Part shown: piece after piece, positions 1 through 8,858 of the stretch
How the letters are laid out: each line of letters opens with the position of its first letter
Numbering within the stretch: the first letter of the stretch is position 1
Assembly: GCF_018613805.1 (NCBI RefSeq)
Contig: NZ_JAGGPL010000001.1
Span: forward strand, 434,001 to 498,000
Reading direction: 5' to 3'
Origin: Arthrobacter sp. ISL-48
Lineage (GTDB): Bacteria > Actinomycetota > Actinomycetes > Actinomycetales > Micrococcaceae
DNA: 64,000 bases
Notes under the pieces: model-generated
Database searches by the model: none
The model's input: only the letters and a program-made list of their open reading frames with translations
What the model was told of the DNA's origin: nothing
Program-made: the position numbers and the translations under genes

Positions 1-162
1 GAATCCGTCAGCCACAGCGACCTTGCCCGGACGCACGATGAGATCCTCGAGTACTGGACTCACCAGCGCATGGCAGACGCCAGGCCCCGGGAGCTTCGGT
101 TTCCGGAGGAGGGTCCGCGTCTCAAGCAGCGGGGCGCGGACAATCAAGCAGCTGAGTCATAG
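1..162 (+). CDS. C-terminal end of an unidentified protein (partial)
   Basis: Frame 1 is open from the first base and ends at TAG 160-162, giving 53 C-terminal residues that begin ESVSHSDLARTHDEILEYWT and are charged and hydrophilic. The 5' part lies outside the window, so the family cannot be named. It converges on purH, whose stop is about 65 bp further on, and the gap holds the GC-rich inverted repeat listed separately. The reading is supported by codon use and the lack of stops, but a 53-codon open stretch could also be chance in GC-rich DNA. Confidence 0.5.
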   Translation, partial: ESVSHSDLARTHDEILEYWTHQRMADARPRELRFPEEGPRLKQRGADNQAAES

Positions 163-176
163 GTAGCACGTTAAAG

Positions 177-217
177 CCCGACGGCGTCTCTCCCCTCAGG
201 GGACAGACGCCGTCGAC
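177..217. terminator. Bidirectional terminator between convergent genes
   Basis: An inverted repeat with arms of the form cgacggcgtctctcccct and ggggacagacgccgtcg lies between the end of the partial first gene and the purH stop. It should fold on both strands, as expected between convergent genes. Runs of T are short. Confidence 0.55.
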
Positions 218-227
218 GTTTAACCGC

Positions 228-1925
228 CTAGTGGAAGAAGTGGCGGGAACCAGTGAAATACATGGTGACGCCCACCGCGTTGGCTGCGGCGATGACTTCC
301 TCATCCCGCACAGAGCCGCCGGGCTGGACCACCGCGCGGACTCCGGCGTCGATCAGGATCTGGAGGCCGTCAGCGAACGGGAAGAACGCATCGGAGGCTG
401 CCACGGCGCCGCTGGCACGCTCCGGCGCATCGCTCGGGTCAGCGCCGGTAGCACCGCCTGGGGCATCGCCCCCAACAGCATCATCGGACGTTACGGTAAC
501 ACCCAGCGTGTTGGCCCGCTCCACCGCCAGGCGGCAGGAATCGAGCCGGTTCACCTGTCCCATGCCGATCCCCACTGCTGCGCCCTCGGAGGCCAGCAGG
601 ATGGCGTTGGACTTGGCGGCACGGCAGGCGGTCCACGCAAAAGCGAGGTCAGCCAGTGTGGCTTCGTCAGCGGCTTCGCCGGCGGCAAGGGTCCAGTTGG
701 CCGGGTTGTCGCCGTCGGCGTCCACCTTGTCCGTTGTCTGCACCAGCACGCCGCCGGAGACCTGGCGGATTTCAGCCGGGTAGCGGTCGTAGCCTTCGGG
801 CAGGGCCAGCAGCCGGATGTTCTTTTTCTTGGACAGGATCTCCACGGCCTCGGGCTCGAATCCGGGGGCAATGACCACCTCGGTGAAAATGTTCGCCACG
901 GTCCGGGCCATGCCAGCAGTGACCGTGCGGTTGGCCGCGATGACTCCGCCGTACGCGGAGACAGGGTCGCAGGCATGGGCTTTGGCGTGGGCGTCGGCGA
1001 TCGGGTCCGCGGCGTCCGCTGAACCCACTGCGATCCCGCACGGGTTGGCGTGCTTGACCACGGCAACGGCAGGGCCGGAGAAGTCGTAGGCCGCGCGGAG
1101 GGCGGCGTCTGCGTCAACGAAGTTGTTGTAGCTCATGGCCTTGCCGTGCAGCTGGTCCGCCTGCGCGATACCCGCGGGGGCTGCCTTGTCTACGTAGAGC
1201 GCGGCCTGCTGGTGCGGGTTTTCGCCGTAACGGAGGACCTCCGAGCGTTCCAGCGCCAGGCCGGCGTAGGCTGGCCAGTCAATCACGCCGTCGCCGTCTT
1301 CGTCGAGGAACTCACTCGCCGTCCAAGTGGCCACGGCGTTGTCATACGTGGCGGTATGGGCAAACGCCTTGGCGGCCAGCCGGCGTCGGGTCTTCAGGTC
1401 AAAGCCGCCTTCGGCAGCCGCCGTGACCACCTCGCCGTAGAAGGCCGGGTCAACAACGATGGTGACGGCGGCGTGATTCTTCGCAGCCGAGCGCACCATG
1501 GCGGGGCCGCCGATGTCGATCTGCTCGACGACGTCGTCCTGCCCGGCGCCGGACTTCACGGTCTCGACGAACGGGTAAAGGTTCACCACCACAAGGTCGA
1601 AGGTCTCGATGTCCATGTCGGCAAGGGTTTCCATATGCGCCGGGACGCGGCGGTCAGCCAGGATGCCGCCGTGGACGCGGGGGTGGAGGGTTTTCACGCG
1701 TCCGTCCAGCATTTCCGGGGAGCCGGTGACTTCCTCGACTTCCTGGACCGGGATGCCGGCCTCGGCGATCTTCTTGGCCGTGGAGCCGGTGGAAACAATC
1801 TTCACACCGGCTTCGTGCAGGCCCTTGGCGAGCTCCTCCAGACCGGTCTTATCGTAAACCGAGATCAACGCCCGGCGGATGGGAACACGGTCTATGGATA
1901 CACGGTCAAGCTGCGTGAAGCTCAC
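228..1925 (-). CDS. purH: Bifunctional AICAR formyltransferase / IMP cyclohydrolase
   Basis: PurH catalyses the last two steps of de novo IMP synthesis in the cytosol: formyl transfer from 10-formyl-THF to AICAR, then ring closure. The 565-aa product has the N-terminal MGS-like cyclohydrolase domain ([36 protein letters not shown]) and the C-terminal formyltransferase domain with the conserved [10 protein letters not shown] and KSNAILLA motifs and the terminal [11 protein letters not shown]. The start is GTG, with GGAGA 5 nt upstream. About 28 extra Gly/Ala/Asp-rich residues (roughly 482-509) sit just before the conserved ASDAFFPF block, which explains the length above the usual 510-540 aa. 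Another purine gene, purN, lies 1.5 kb away on the same strand, but an opposite-strand MFS gene separates them, so they are not one operon. Confidence 0.97.
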   Translation of the reverse strand: MSFTQLDRVSIDRVPIRRALISVYDKTGLEELAKGLHEAGVKIVSTGSTAKKIAEAGIPVQEVEEVTGSPEMLDGRVKTLHPRVHGGILADRRVPAHMETLADMDIETFDLVVVNLYPFVETVKSGAGQDDVVEQIDIGGPAMVRSAAKNHAAVTIVVDPAFYGEVVTAAAEGGFDLKTRRRLAAKAFAHTATYDNAVATWTASEFLDEDGDGVIDWPAYAGLALERSEVLRYGENPHQQAALYVDKAAPAGIAQADQLHGKAMSYNNFVDADAALRAAYDFSGPAVAVVKHANPCGIAVGSADAADPIADAHAKAHACDPVSAYGGVIAANRTVTAGMARTVANIFTEVVIAPGFEPEAVEILSKKKNIRLLALPEGYDRYPAEIRQVSGGVLVQTTDKVDADGDNPANWTLAAGEAADEATLADLAFAWTACRAAKSNAILLASEGAAVGIGMGQVNRLDSCRLAVERANTLGVTVTSDDAVGGDAPGGATGADPSDAPERASGAVAASDAFFPFADGLQILIDAGVRAVVQPGGSVRDEEVIAAANAVGVTMYFTGSRHFFH

Positions 1926-2078
1926 AAAAGTCTCCGTCTTATCGCGCGGTTCAAGCCGCGGTTGGTGGGGATACGGCCAGTTTATCGTGTTGGCGGGGCT
2001 GATCCTCCAGCGGGCTGTCTACAGGCCGGAGTGTGAACGCCCTTCCGGCAAGGCTAGAGTTTTTGGCAGGAGGCTGAG

Positions 2079-3431
2079 ATGAACACATATACCACTGTGC
2101 CCAGCGGCGAACAGGTGGTCCAGGAACTGCCATGGCGCTGGAAAGTCCAGGGCAGGATCTTTGTGATCGGAGGCCTGGGCTTCATGTTCGATGCCTGGGA
2201 CGTGACACTCAACGGCATCCTGATCCCCCTGCTCTCCACGCACTGGGCCCTTACCCCGGGCGAGGCGGGCTGGATCGGCACCGCAAACCTGATCGGCATG
2301 GCCTTGGGCGCGTTTGCCTGGGGTACCATCGCGGACACTATCGGGCGCAAGAAAGCGTTCACGGCCACGTTGCTGATCTTCTCCCTCTTCACCGTCCTGG
2401 GCGCGTTCTCTCCCGACTTCATCTGGTTCTGCGTGTTCCGCTTCATGGCCGGCTTCGGTTTGGGGGGCTGTATTCCCGTGGACTACGCCCTGGTGGGCGA
2501 GTTCACCCCGCGGAAGCAGCGGGGCAGGGTCCTCACTGCCATGGACGGCTGGTGGCCCGTCGGTGCTGCGCTGTGCGGTTTTGTCTCCGCCGCACTTGTG
2601 GCAGCGTTCGCCGACTGGCGGCTGACCATGCTGGTGATGGTGCTGCCCGCGCTCCTGGTGTTCTGGATCCGCCGCAGCGTGCCCGAATCCCCGCTCTTCC
2701 TCATCCGGAAGGGCAGGCGAGAGGAAGCCGCAAAGGTCATCGATGACCTGGTGACGGCCACCGGCGCCGAGCCCCGGGCGTACAGCCTGCCCGACGCGCA
2801 GACCGTCCCACGCCTGTCAGCCGGCAGCGCCTGGCAGCAGCTGCGCCTGGTGTGGCAGTACAACTGGAAGATCACCACGGCGGCCTGGTTACTGTTCTTC
2901 AGCATCCTGCTGGTGTACTACCTGTCACTGACCTGGATGCCGAGGATCCTCATCGGCGCCGGGTTCGCTGAATACAAGGCGTTCGTAACCACCGCGTCGA
3001 TGGCCGCCGTCGGCCTGCTGGGCGTGATCGTGGCGGCGCTGCTGGTGGAACGGGTGGGCCGCAAATGGATCCTTGCCATCACTGGTCCGCTGTCCGCCCT
3101 GACGCTGGTGATCGTGGCCTTTGTGGTGGACATTCCCACGGCTGCCGTGTTCTGGCTCCTGGTGTTCGGCTTTGTGGTGCAGGTGGCCATCCCCGTGCTC
3201 TACGCCTACGTGTCCGAGCTCTATCCCACCGAGCTGCGCGGTACCGGCTTCGGCTGGGCCTCGACGTTTTCGCGGCTGGGGGCCGGCTTCGGCCCGCTCA
3301 TCTTTGCCAGCTACTTCTGGCCGGAGCTGGGTCTCGCCACGTCCTTTGCCCTCGCCGGCGGGCTGGTCCTGGTGTCCGTGCTCTGGATGGCCCTGTTCTC
3401 CCCGGAGACCAAGCAGCGCCGTCTCGAGTAG
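2079..3431 (+). CDS. MFS metabolite:H+ symporter
   Basis: This 450-aa polytopic membrane protein has twelve predicted segments and the hallmarks of the sugar/aromatic-acid symporter branch of the major facilitator superfamily. They are FMFDAWD in TM1, motif A GTIADTIGRKKAF in the TM2-3 loop, an RFMAGFGLGG...PRKQRG stretch after TM4, a second-half VERVGRKW loop, and YPTELRGTGFG near TM10. It should import a small organic metabolite by proton symport; the substrate cannot be read from sequence. The ATG start has an ideal AGGAGG 6 nt upstream. It is divergent from purH (153-bp gap) and convergent with purN (46 bp between the stop codons), so it is probably a single-gene transcript. Confidence 0.88.
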   Translation: MNTYTTVPSGEQVVQELPWRWKVQGRIFVIGGLGFMFDAWDVTLNGILIPLLSTHWALTPGEAGWIGTANLIGMALGAFAWGTIADTIGRKKAFTATLLIFSLFTVLGAFSPDFIWFCVFRFMAGFGLGGCIPVDYALVGEFTPRKQRGRVLTAMDGWWPVGAALCGFVSAALVAAFADWRLTMLVMVLPALLVFWIRRSVPESPLFLIRKGRREEAAKVIDDLVTATGAEPRAYSLPDAQTVPRLSAGSAWQQLRLVWQYNWKITTAAWLLFFSILLVYYLSLTWMPRILIGAGFAEYKAFVTTASMAAVGLLGVIVAALLVERVGRKWILAITGPLSALTLVIVAFVVDIPTAAVFWLLVFGFVVQVAIPVLYAYVSELYPTELRGTGFGWASTFSRLGAGFGPLIFASYFWPELGLATSFALAGGLVLVSVLWMALFSPETKQRRLE

Positions 3432-3477
3432 CAGGTTGGAGGCGGGCGGGGGCAGACCGGAGGGGCGGGAGCGTGGG

Positions 3478-4050
3478 CTAGGAGTGCGAGGCAGCAGCGA
3501 GGGATGCCAGGGTGGAGACCAGAAGGCGTCGCTCTACCGCCTTGATGCGTTCGTGCAGGGATTCCTCGGTGTCCGAGTCCTCGATGGCCACGGCTTCCTG
3601 GGCGATGATTGGACCCGTGTCCACACCGGCGTCCGCCCAGTGCACCGTGCACCCCGTGACCTTGACGCCGTAGTCCAAGGCGTCCCGCACTCCGTGGGCA
3701 CCAGGGAAGGCGGGCAGCAGGGCGGGGTGGGTGTTGATGTATTTGCCGTTGAACGCGTTGATGAACTCTGGGCTGACAATCCGCATGAACCCCGAGGACA
3801 CCACAAGGTCCGGCTCAAACGCCGCCACGGCCTCGGTCAGGGCGGCATTCCACTCAGCGCGGTTGGTGTACGCCTTGAAGTCCACCACAAACGTGGGGAT
3901 GCCTGCTGCGGCGGACCGCTCGAGCCCGTAGGTGCCCGGCCGGTCCGCGCCCACGGCAGTGATCTCCACGTCCAGCTCCCTTTCCTTCACGGCGTCGATG
4001 ACTGCCTGGAGATTGGAGCCGGTACCGGAAACGAGGACTACGATGCGCAT
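3478..4050 (-). CDS. purN: Phosphoribosylglycinamide formyltransferase
   Basis: PurN transfers a formyl group from 10-formyl-THF to GAR in step 3 of purine synthesis. The 190-aa length is typical. The N-terminal MRIVVLVSGTGSNLQA loop binds phosphate, and the catalytic Asn-His-Asp set is represented by FMRIVS, NTHPALLPAFPGAHG and HWADAGVDTGPII. The start ATG lies only 39 bp from the divergent membrane protein gene. A TAAGCT box on this strand (4057-4062) ends 6 nt before the ATG and no Shine-Dalgarno is present, so a leaderless transcript is likely. Confidence 0.96.
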   Translation of the reverse strand: MRIVVLVSGTGSNLQAVIDAVKERELDVEITAVGADRPGTYGLERSAAAGIPTFVVDFKAYTNRAEWNAALTEAVAAFEPDLVVSSGFMRIVSPEFINAFNGKYINTHPALLPAFPGAHGVRDALDYGVKVTGCTVHWADAGVDTGPIIAQEAVAIEDSDTEESLHERIKAVERRLLVSTLASLAAASHS

Positions 4051-4089
4051 GGGTCTAGCTTAGGGTCAGGCTCGCGTAGGCTGGAAAAC
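4051..4089. promoter_or_regulatory. Compact divergent promoter, both genes probably leaderless
   Basis: The 39-bp gap holds a -10-like TAAGCT for purN (complement 4057-4062, 6 nt from its ATG) and TAGGCT for the right-hand gene (4077-4082, 7 nt from its ATG). Neither start has a Shine-Dalgarno. Each -35 region would overlap the other promoter, so the two transcripts may compete. This is inference from the known actinobacterial TAnnnT leaderless pattern. Confidence 0.45.
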
Positions 4090-4521
4090 ATGAACACCAC
4101 ACCGGGGCCTGCTGGGCAGCAGCGGACTGATACGCCGCTCAGCGAAGCAGCCAAGAGCTCCCTGAGCACCACACACAATCTGTTCAGGATCTTCGTTCTC
4201 ACCGTGCTGGGCTCGTTTTTCGTCCTCCAGCTGGACCTCAATTACCTCTGGCTGACGGCTATCCTGACCACCGCGAGCTTTGTCCTGGGCATCCTGCTGC
4301 TGATCAGGGCCGCGCAGCTGAAAGAATCCAGGATGGTCCTCTTCGGCACTATTTCTGGGCTGGTGGTTTCGCTCGTCATGGTGCTGGTGATCCTGGCAGT
4401 TTCGGCGTTCTTCAACGAGTTCCGTGATTTCCAGGATTGTACGCGAGTGGCCCTGACGGACCAGGGCATGTCCCAGTGCCGTATCCAGCTGGAGAAGTCC
4501 GTGCCGATGCAACTGCGCTGA
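4090..4521 (+). CDS. Small integral membrane protein, unknown function
   Basis: The 143-aa protein has a hydrophilic N-terminus (about 30 residues) and three hydrophobic segments: roughly 33-52, 56-75 and 84-108. The C-terminal tail contains two cysteines (DCTRV and QCRIQ) that probably face outside and could form a disulfide. No enzymatic motif is visible. The start follows a TAGGCT box by 7 nt with no Shine-Dalgarno, so translation is probably leaderless. It is divergent from purN and convergent with the DUF6350 gene (32 bp between stops). Similar small proteins are common next to purN in Micrococcaceae (recollection, not checked). Confidence 0.75.
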   Translation: MNTTPGPAGQQRTDTPLSEAAKSSLSTTHNLFRIFVLTVLGSFFVLQLDLNYLWLTAILTTASFVLGILLLIRAAQLKESRMVLFGTISGLVVSLVMVLVILAVSAFFNEFRDFQDCTRVALTDQGMSQCRIQLEKSVPMQLR

Positions 4522-4553
4522 TCCGGTGTGATTTTGCGCAGAATGACGCCGCG

Positions 4554-5864
4554 CTAGCGCGCCAGTTCCACTTCCTCCTCCACCTGCGGCTGGCGTTCCA
4601 GCCAGGGCCCGGCGGCGTAACCGATCACGACGCCGATGCCCACTTCCGCGGCCACCCATACGGCCGTCCACAAAGGGTCAGGACCGATGTCAGTGAGGCG
4701 GCCGAGCCCGGCCGAGCCGCGGGCAACCCACGCCAGACCCGCAGCCAACAGGCCGGCGGCGATGCCCGCCAGCACACCCAACGCCAGCGTTGATGCCGGG
4801 GCCGTAAACCAGCGGGCGGGTATCTTGATGGCGAGCCATTCGTCGAAATGGTTTTCCCCTTCGCGCAGGAACCACCACCCCGCCAGCACGCCGGCCAGGA
4901 CCGGGACCACGAGTGCCACGAAACCGTAGTCCAGTGACCCTGGGGGGATGGCCGCGAAGACGGGGATGGACGGCAGCGGCCCGGTGGCGGTGCCCAGCGG
5001 GCCCACCTGTGAACCCACACCAAGGTGGAACCCGGCCCCGGAAACCCAGGCCAGGGCAAACACGGCGAGGTTGGGGAGGAAGCCCAGCTGTGCGATGGTG
5101 AGGGCAGCACCTCCCACAGCACCGGCGTCGAGCGCTTCATAGACGGCGATCACCAGGTTCCAGTGGATGAAAAAGTCCACCGCCAGCAGCACGCAGGACA
5201 GCGCCAGCGCGGACATCACAGCCACAAAACCGGCCTTCGCGGCGGAGGCGAGGTACGATCCGGCCCAACGCGAGTGCTGGCTGGTGCGGGCGATCCAGGC
5301 CACAGCGTCCACGCCGATGAGCCGGCTCCAGGAGCCTGCCTCGCGCCGGGCGCCCGTCACCATGCCGAGGGCAAACGGGATCAGCGGTATGAGCATGGCG
5401 TACCAGAGATTGATCACGACGTCGGCCGTGCGGCATACGAAGCCGGTGGCCGCCCCAAAGGCGGCGTAGACAACCCAGGACCCCAGGAGCGCCTGCCATA
5501 GCTGGTCGGTGTAGGAGGCGCGCGCAAGCCGTCGGCCAGCTCGCCAGGCGAGCAGGAACGGGATGAGGGTGAGTCCCAGCGGAGTCAGCGTCAGTATGGC
5601 CGACCCCGCGCTGCCCGCCGCTCCGGATCCGGCGGCGGCCAATTGCAGCGGCACACCGTGGATCAGCAGCCACGCCTGACCTGCGAGGCGTGCCAGGACG
5701 TCGAAGGCGGAATTCTGGAAGCCAGCCGTTGCCCACACCGCCGCGATGGGAGCCATTACCACCAACGCGGAAATGATGGCTGCCTGTGCCGTTTCCAGCG
5801 CCCCCTGCAACCACAAGGGCATGGGAAGGCCACGGTCTCCGGTCTGATCAGCGCGCAGTTTCAT
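4554..5864 (-). CDS. DUF6350-type polytopic membrane protein
   Basis: The product is 436 aa and almost entirely hydrophobic, with about ten predicted membrane segments. It ends in an acidic tail (QVEEEVELAR). Pattern and length fit the actinobacterial DUF6350 family found next to purN/purH; its function is not established. The chosen ATG (5864-5862) gives MKLRADQ. A GTG six codons upstream (5882-5880) with a weak GAGGG in front of it is an alternative start. The open frame runs on far upstream into the neighbouring gene, but that part is antisense and lacks membrane character. It is divergent from a DUF4383 gene with a 177-bp gap. Confidence 0.8.
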   Translation of the reverse strand: MKLRADQTGDRGLPMPLWLQGALETAQAAIISALVVMAPIAAVWATAGFQNSAFDVLARLAGQAWLLIHGVPLQLAAAGSGAAGSAGSAILTLTPLGLTLIPFLLAWRAGRRLARASYTDQLWQALLGSWVVYAAFGAATGFVCRTADVVINLWYAMLIPLIPFALGMVTGARREAGSWSRLIGVDAVAWIARTSQHSRWAGSYLASAAKAGFVAVMSALALSCVLLAVDFFIHWNLVIAVYEALDAGAVGGAALTIAQLGFLPNLAVFALAWVSGAGFHLGVGSQVGPLGTATGPLPSIPVFAAIPPGSLDYGFVALVVPVLAGVLAGWWFLREGENHFDEWLAIKIPARWFTAPASTLALGVLAGIAAGLLAAGLAWVARGSAGLGRLTDIGPDPLWTAVWVAAEVGIGVVIGYAAGPWLERQPQVEEEVELAR

Positions 5865-6041
5865 CGCTTTCCATGGTGTCACGGCCGGGCCCTCTACCCT
5901 GTCCGCGACAGGCTCAATGGGCCCGGGAGACTGATCATCCGTCGCCGCGAATGGCGCGGTGCCCAGCGCCCCACCCCGGCGCTTTTTCCACACGTCCGCC
6001 GTAAAATTGGAATGTCCGTAATCAGTGGTTGGAGGCAGAAA

Positions 6042-6503
6042 ATGACTACCGCGTCCCCACATGCACACGGCGTTCACTTCGGGCGTGCAGACGTTCAGAA
6101 CGCTGGCATGGGTGTGGGAATTGTCTTGATGGTGGTGGGTGTCCTGGGCTTTGTCCCCGGCATCACCACCCGCTACAGCGAATTGATGTTCCTTGGGCCT
6201 GATTCCCACGCCATGTTCCTTGGCTTGTTCCAGGTGTGCATGCTGCTGAATATTGTGCAGCTGGCCATCGGCGCAACCGGCTGGGCCATGTCCCGCACCG
6301 AACATGGCGCACGAAACTACCTCATGGGCGCCGGGGCGCTGTACATCATCCTCAGCATTTTCGGGCTCAGTGTCGGAGTTGATTCGGCGGCCAATTTCCT
6401 GTCGCTGAACATGACGGACAACTGGACCCACCTCGTGCTGGGTGTCCTGATGATTGCTGCTGGCTGGCTGTTTTCACGGAACATGGCCGGCGAGAGGGAA
6501 TAA
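6042..6503 (+). CDS. DUF4383 membrane protein, copy 1
   Basis: This 153-aa protein has four membrane segments and the typical DUF4383 features: VLGFVPGIT after TM1, the FLGLFQVCMLLNIVQL second segment, and SAANFLSLN..NWTHLVLGV before the last helix. The family is common in Actinobacteria and has no proven function. GGAGG ends 6 nt before the ATG. A clear paralogue lies at 42117-42569, sharing the VLGFVPGIT, SAANF and LGLFQV blocks. Confidence 0.88.
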   Translation: MTTASPHAHGVHFGRADVQNAGMGVGIVLMVVGVLGFVPGITTRYSELMFLGPDSHAMFLGLFQVCMLLNIVQLAIGATGWAMSRTEHGARNYLMGAGALYIILSIFGLSVGVDSAANFLSLNMTDNWTHLVLGVLMIAAGWLFSRNMAGERE

Positions 6504-6645
6504 ACCCGGACATAACACGCCGGGAAATAGGAGCCGCGAATGAGGAAAGATACATAAGTTCTGAATATTCGTCCTACTGGCTGGTGCAGTTGACGCGATC
6601 CCGCGAACAGCTGCACCGGCTTTTTCGTGCCGGGGCTTTCAACTG

Positions 6646-7443
6646 CTAGCGCCGGGTGTCGTCGATACCGTCCGTTTCGATGCGTTCCTTGCGGACTTCC
6701 TCATTAATGGTGACGTCATCCGCGACGGTGTCCTTGTCCAGGCGTACACGCTCCACAGGCACGGTTTCCTTGTCGACAACAGGGCGCTCCTCGTGGAGAA
6801 CCACCTCGTGCTCCTCGTCGCTGAGATCTGGCCCGGCCATTGCTGCCCCGCGGTTCTCGTCGGTGATGGGCTCGCGCTCCAAGCGGACTTCCTCCCGCTG
6901 CACCGGCACAGTCTGCTGGACGTTCTCTGTGGTGACGTACTTGCGCAACCGCACACGTGCCATGGCCTGCCGCTCGGTGCCCACATTCAGGCGTTCCTCT
7001 GAGCGGGTCATGGCGTCATCGGTGGTGGGGCCCGAAGTGTCCCGTCCTGCTGCTCCCGCAGCCGCACGTCCGCCCGCGTCCTCCTGGTAACCGGCGTCGG
7101 TCCGTGCCTCGGAGTACGTCCGGCTTCCTTCGCTCTCGTAGTGGGCGTACAGGCGGTCCTCTTCCTCCGGCTCCAGATGCCCGTCCGCGTCCACCCGAGG
7201 GCCATCCTTGACGAAGTCCTTGGTGTACGGAACCACCAGGTCGTCGCCTTCTATCCGGGCTGCCTCGACCGGAACGAAGGATTGCGAGGCTCCGAACAGT
7301 CCGGTCTTGACAGTTATCCAAGTGGGCTCGCCGGTGTCATCGTCGGCGTACAGCTGGCCGATGGAGCCGATCTTCTCGCCATCCAATCCAATGACATTTC
7401 CGCTTCTGTTGAGCACGCCTTCAATGTTTTCCCTGTTGAGCAT
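6646..7443 (-). CDS. PRC-barrel and DUF2382 stress protein
   Basis: The 265-aa protein has an N-terminal PRC-barrel domain (residues 1-80: VIGLDGEKIGSIGQLYAD, EPTWITVKTG) and a C-terminal DUF2382 domain (about 140-260). The latter contains the repeating arginine/glutamate strands ARVRLRKYV, VPVQREEVRLEREPI, EVVLHEERPVV and VPVERVRLDKD. A glycine/alanine-rich linker joins them. DUF2382 proteins are associated with general stress responses in Actinobacteria and Deinococcus-like organisms; no enzymatic role is known. It is monocistronic and divergent from the secreted protein gene at 7677. Confidence 0.88.
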   Translation of the reverse strand: MLNRENIEGVLNRSGNVIGLDGEKIGSIGQLYADDDTGEPTWITVKTGLFGASQSFVPVEAARIEGDDLVVPYTKDFVKDGPRVDADGHLEPEEEDRLYAHYESEGSRTYSEARTDAGYQEDAGGRAAAGAAGRDTSGPTTDDAMTRSEERLNVGTERQAMARVRLRKYVTTENVQQTVPVQREEVRLEREPITDENRGAAMAGPDLSDEEHEVVLHEERPVVDKETVPVERVRLDKDTVADDVTINEEVRKERIETDGIDDTRR

Positions 7444-7676
7444 GGCTTCTCCCTTGATGCGCCTTTGCGCTGGGCTGGGCTAGCGGTGGATGCGACCGTG
7501 CTGCCGGAAAATCTCCTCCGGCACGTCGGCAACCGCCCCATTTTCTTGAGGTTCCGCTATAGCTGCCTCTACATACTAAGGTTGCTTAGCATTAAAGAGA
7601 AGGGTGATTCTCTTGTCGCCCGGTGAGGGTTGGCGAGAACTGACTCTGGACGAACAGGAACGCCAGGCGTACCGTG

Positions 7677-8378
7677 ATGTCCCATCGGCGAAGGGGTGTG
7701 CACAGGATGGGAGCAGGACTGCTGAAACCGTGCCTTCTTCCCGCCCGCCCTGTGTTGCTGGCGCTCATGACGGTTTTCGCCTGGCTTATCTGGGGCGCCG
7801 CAACAGCTCAGGCTGCCGTTCCTGCACTGGACACCGGTGCTCTCCTGCAGCCTGCGGCTTCGTCCCCATATGCTCGGTCTGTCCCACTCCCCGGGCTTCC
7901 ACCGCTTCCGACGCCGGCACCTGGCTCTGTGCCGATGGCGGCACCCAGCGTACTGGCGTCGGACGTGGCGCCCGAAGGCGATTCAGCCCTGGGGCCAGCT
8001 TTGGACCCCGGGCAGGGCACGCTGGCCGCCTTCGTTGCAGGTGTCCCACTGCCGACCGACGACGCCGGTGCCCCAGGCTCCGACTCGAGGTTCGGCTTCG
8101 CTCCCGCCCGTGATCTGCCCGGCTCTGGCGCCCGTCCCGCAGCAATGCGTGGGCCGTCCGTGCCTTTCGACGTACCGGCTCCGCAAGACTCCCCCCGCAT
8201 TTCGGCGCTGCCCGCCCATGCAGGGCATGGCCATTCCGTATCCTCCGGCGGATCCGGGTCCGGGGATATTGCCGAACTCTGGCCAGGACTCCCGGCCACC
8301 ACCGGTGCAATCATCCCGCCGTTGATAGCGGCACTTCCCGCCGGCCCCTCCTTCGATCCCGGGTCTTCTCCCGACTGA
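7677..8378 (+). CDS. Secreted proline-rich protein, unknown
   Basis: About 233 aa. A basic N-terminus (MSHRRRGVHR) and a hydrophobic stretch end in GAATAQA-AVPALD, a good signal peptidase I site near residue 47. The mature part is Pro/Ala/Gly/Ser-rich, low in cysteine and probably disordered. The start is uncertain: GTG 7674, ATG 7677, GTG 7698 and ATG 7707 are in frame, and the long basic region before the hydrophobic core suggests that a later one may be used. No recognisable domain is present. Confidence 0.6.
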   Translation: MSHRRRGVHRMGAGLLKPCLLPARPVLLALMTVFAWLIWGAATAQAAVPALDTGALLQPAASSPYARSVPLPGLPPLPTPAPGSVPMAAPSVLASDVAPEGDSALGPALDPGQGTLAAFVAGVPLPTDDAGAPGSDSRFGFAPARDLPGSGARPAAMRGPSVPFDVPAPQDSPRISALPAHAGHGHSVSSGGSGSGDIAELWPGLPATTGAIIPPLIAALPAGPSFDPGSSPD

Positions 8379-8465
8379 ACAGGTCGCCCCTGCCCTTTTG
8401 AGGCAGGCCATGACTACCGTGCGCCGCCGGCGTATGGACGCAGCATTCAGCCAGGAGAAACAGCC

Positions 8466-8549
8466 ATGTCCCTCAAAATCGATGAGTTACACCGTGCCCC
8501 CACCTCTTGCGTGGGCAACTGGCCCGACCCCGTGCGGGGGGTCCGCTAA
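8466..8549 (+). CDS. Possible 27-aa peptide ORF
   Basis: An ATG preceded by AGGAGAAA at 5-8 nt opens a 27-codon frame (MSLKIDELHRAP...) that stops just before the hairpin at 8568. An overlapping 51-codon frame from ATG 8410 is also open and has a weaker ribosome site. Neither matches anything I recognise. The strong ribosome binding site is the only real support. Confidence 0.25.
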   Translation: MSLKIDELHRAPTSCVGNWPDPVRGVR

Positions 8550-8567
8550 GGGGCGCCGGATTTAGTT

Positions 8568-8608
8568 GGCGGGGAGGGCTGTGGTGGTATTCCACCGCCC
8601 TCCCCGCC
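8568..8608 (+). terminator. Strong GC-rich hairpin, likely terminator
   Basis: A 12-bp perfect stem (ggcggggagggc with gccctccccgcc) encloses a second small stem, ggtgg/ccacc. No T-run follows, which is common for actinobacterial terminators. It probably ends the transcript of the secreted protein upstream. Confidence 0.65.
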
Positions 8609-8858
8609 CAACCCTGAGGTGGCTTTGGGACGGCTCCGTCCACGGCTATGCAATGCGTGCCACCGTCGGGTGTCAATACCGTTGCCACAGGCAAATATCG
8701 CCCAGACTCTGGACTCTTTGGAGGGAGCCAATCAGACTGACTACAGCAGCTGGCCCGACGGGGCGGAAATTCCGCGTTCAAGCCGGCAGGGATTGAACAG
8801 CTGCATTAATTGGGGTGTGGCCGCGATGCCTGTTCCATAACCTTGAAAGGGCTTGGTC

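Larger units (their letters stand above)
8379..8858 (+). other. 480-bp spacer with a small ORF and a strong hairpin
   Basis: Between the secreted protein and the flotillin gene I see a possible 27-codon ORF, a strong hairpin (both listed separately) and a ~250-bp stretch (8610-8850) with no convincing coding signal on either strand. The Shine-Dalgarno of the flotillin gene (GAAAGG, 8845-8850) lies at its end. Confidence 0.5.

Noticed and set aside
4554..6431. A 625-codon open frame on the minus strand including the DUF4383 gene region
   Set aside because: Only the part after 5864 has membrane-protein character; the upstream half is antisense to the DUF4383 gene and control region.
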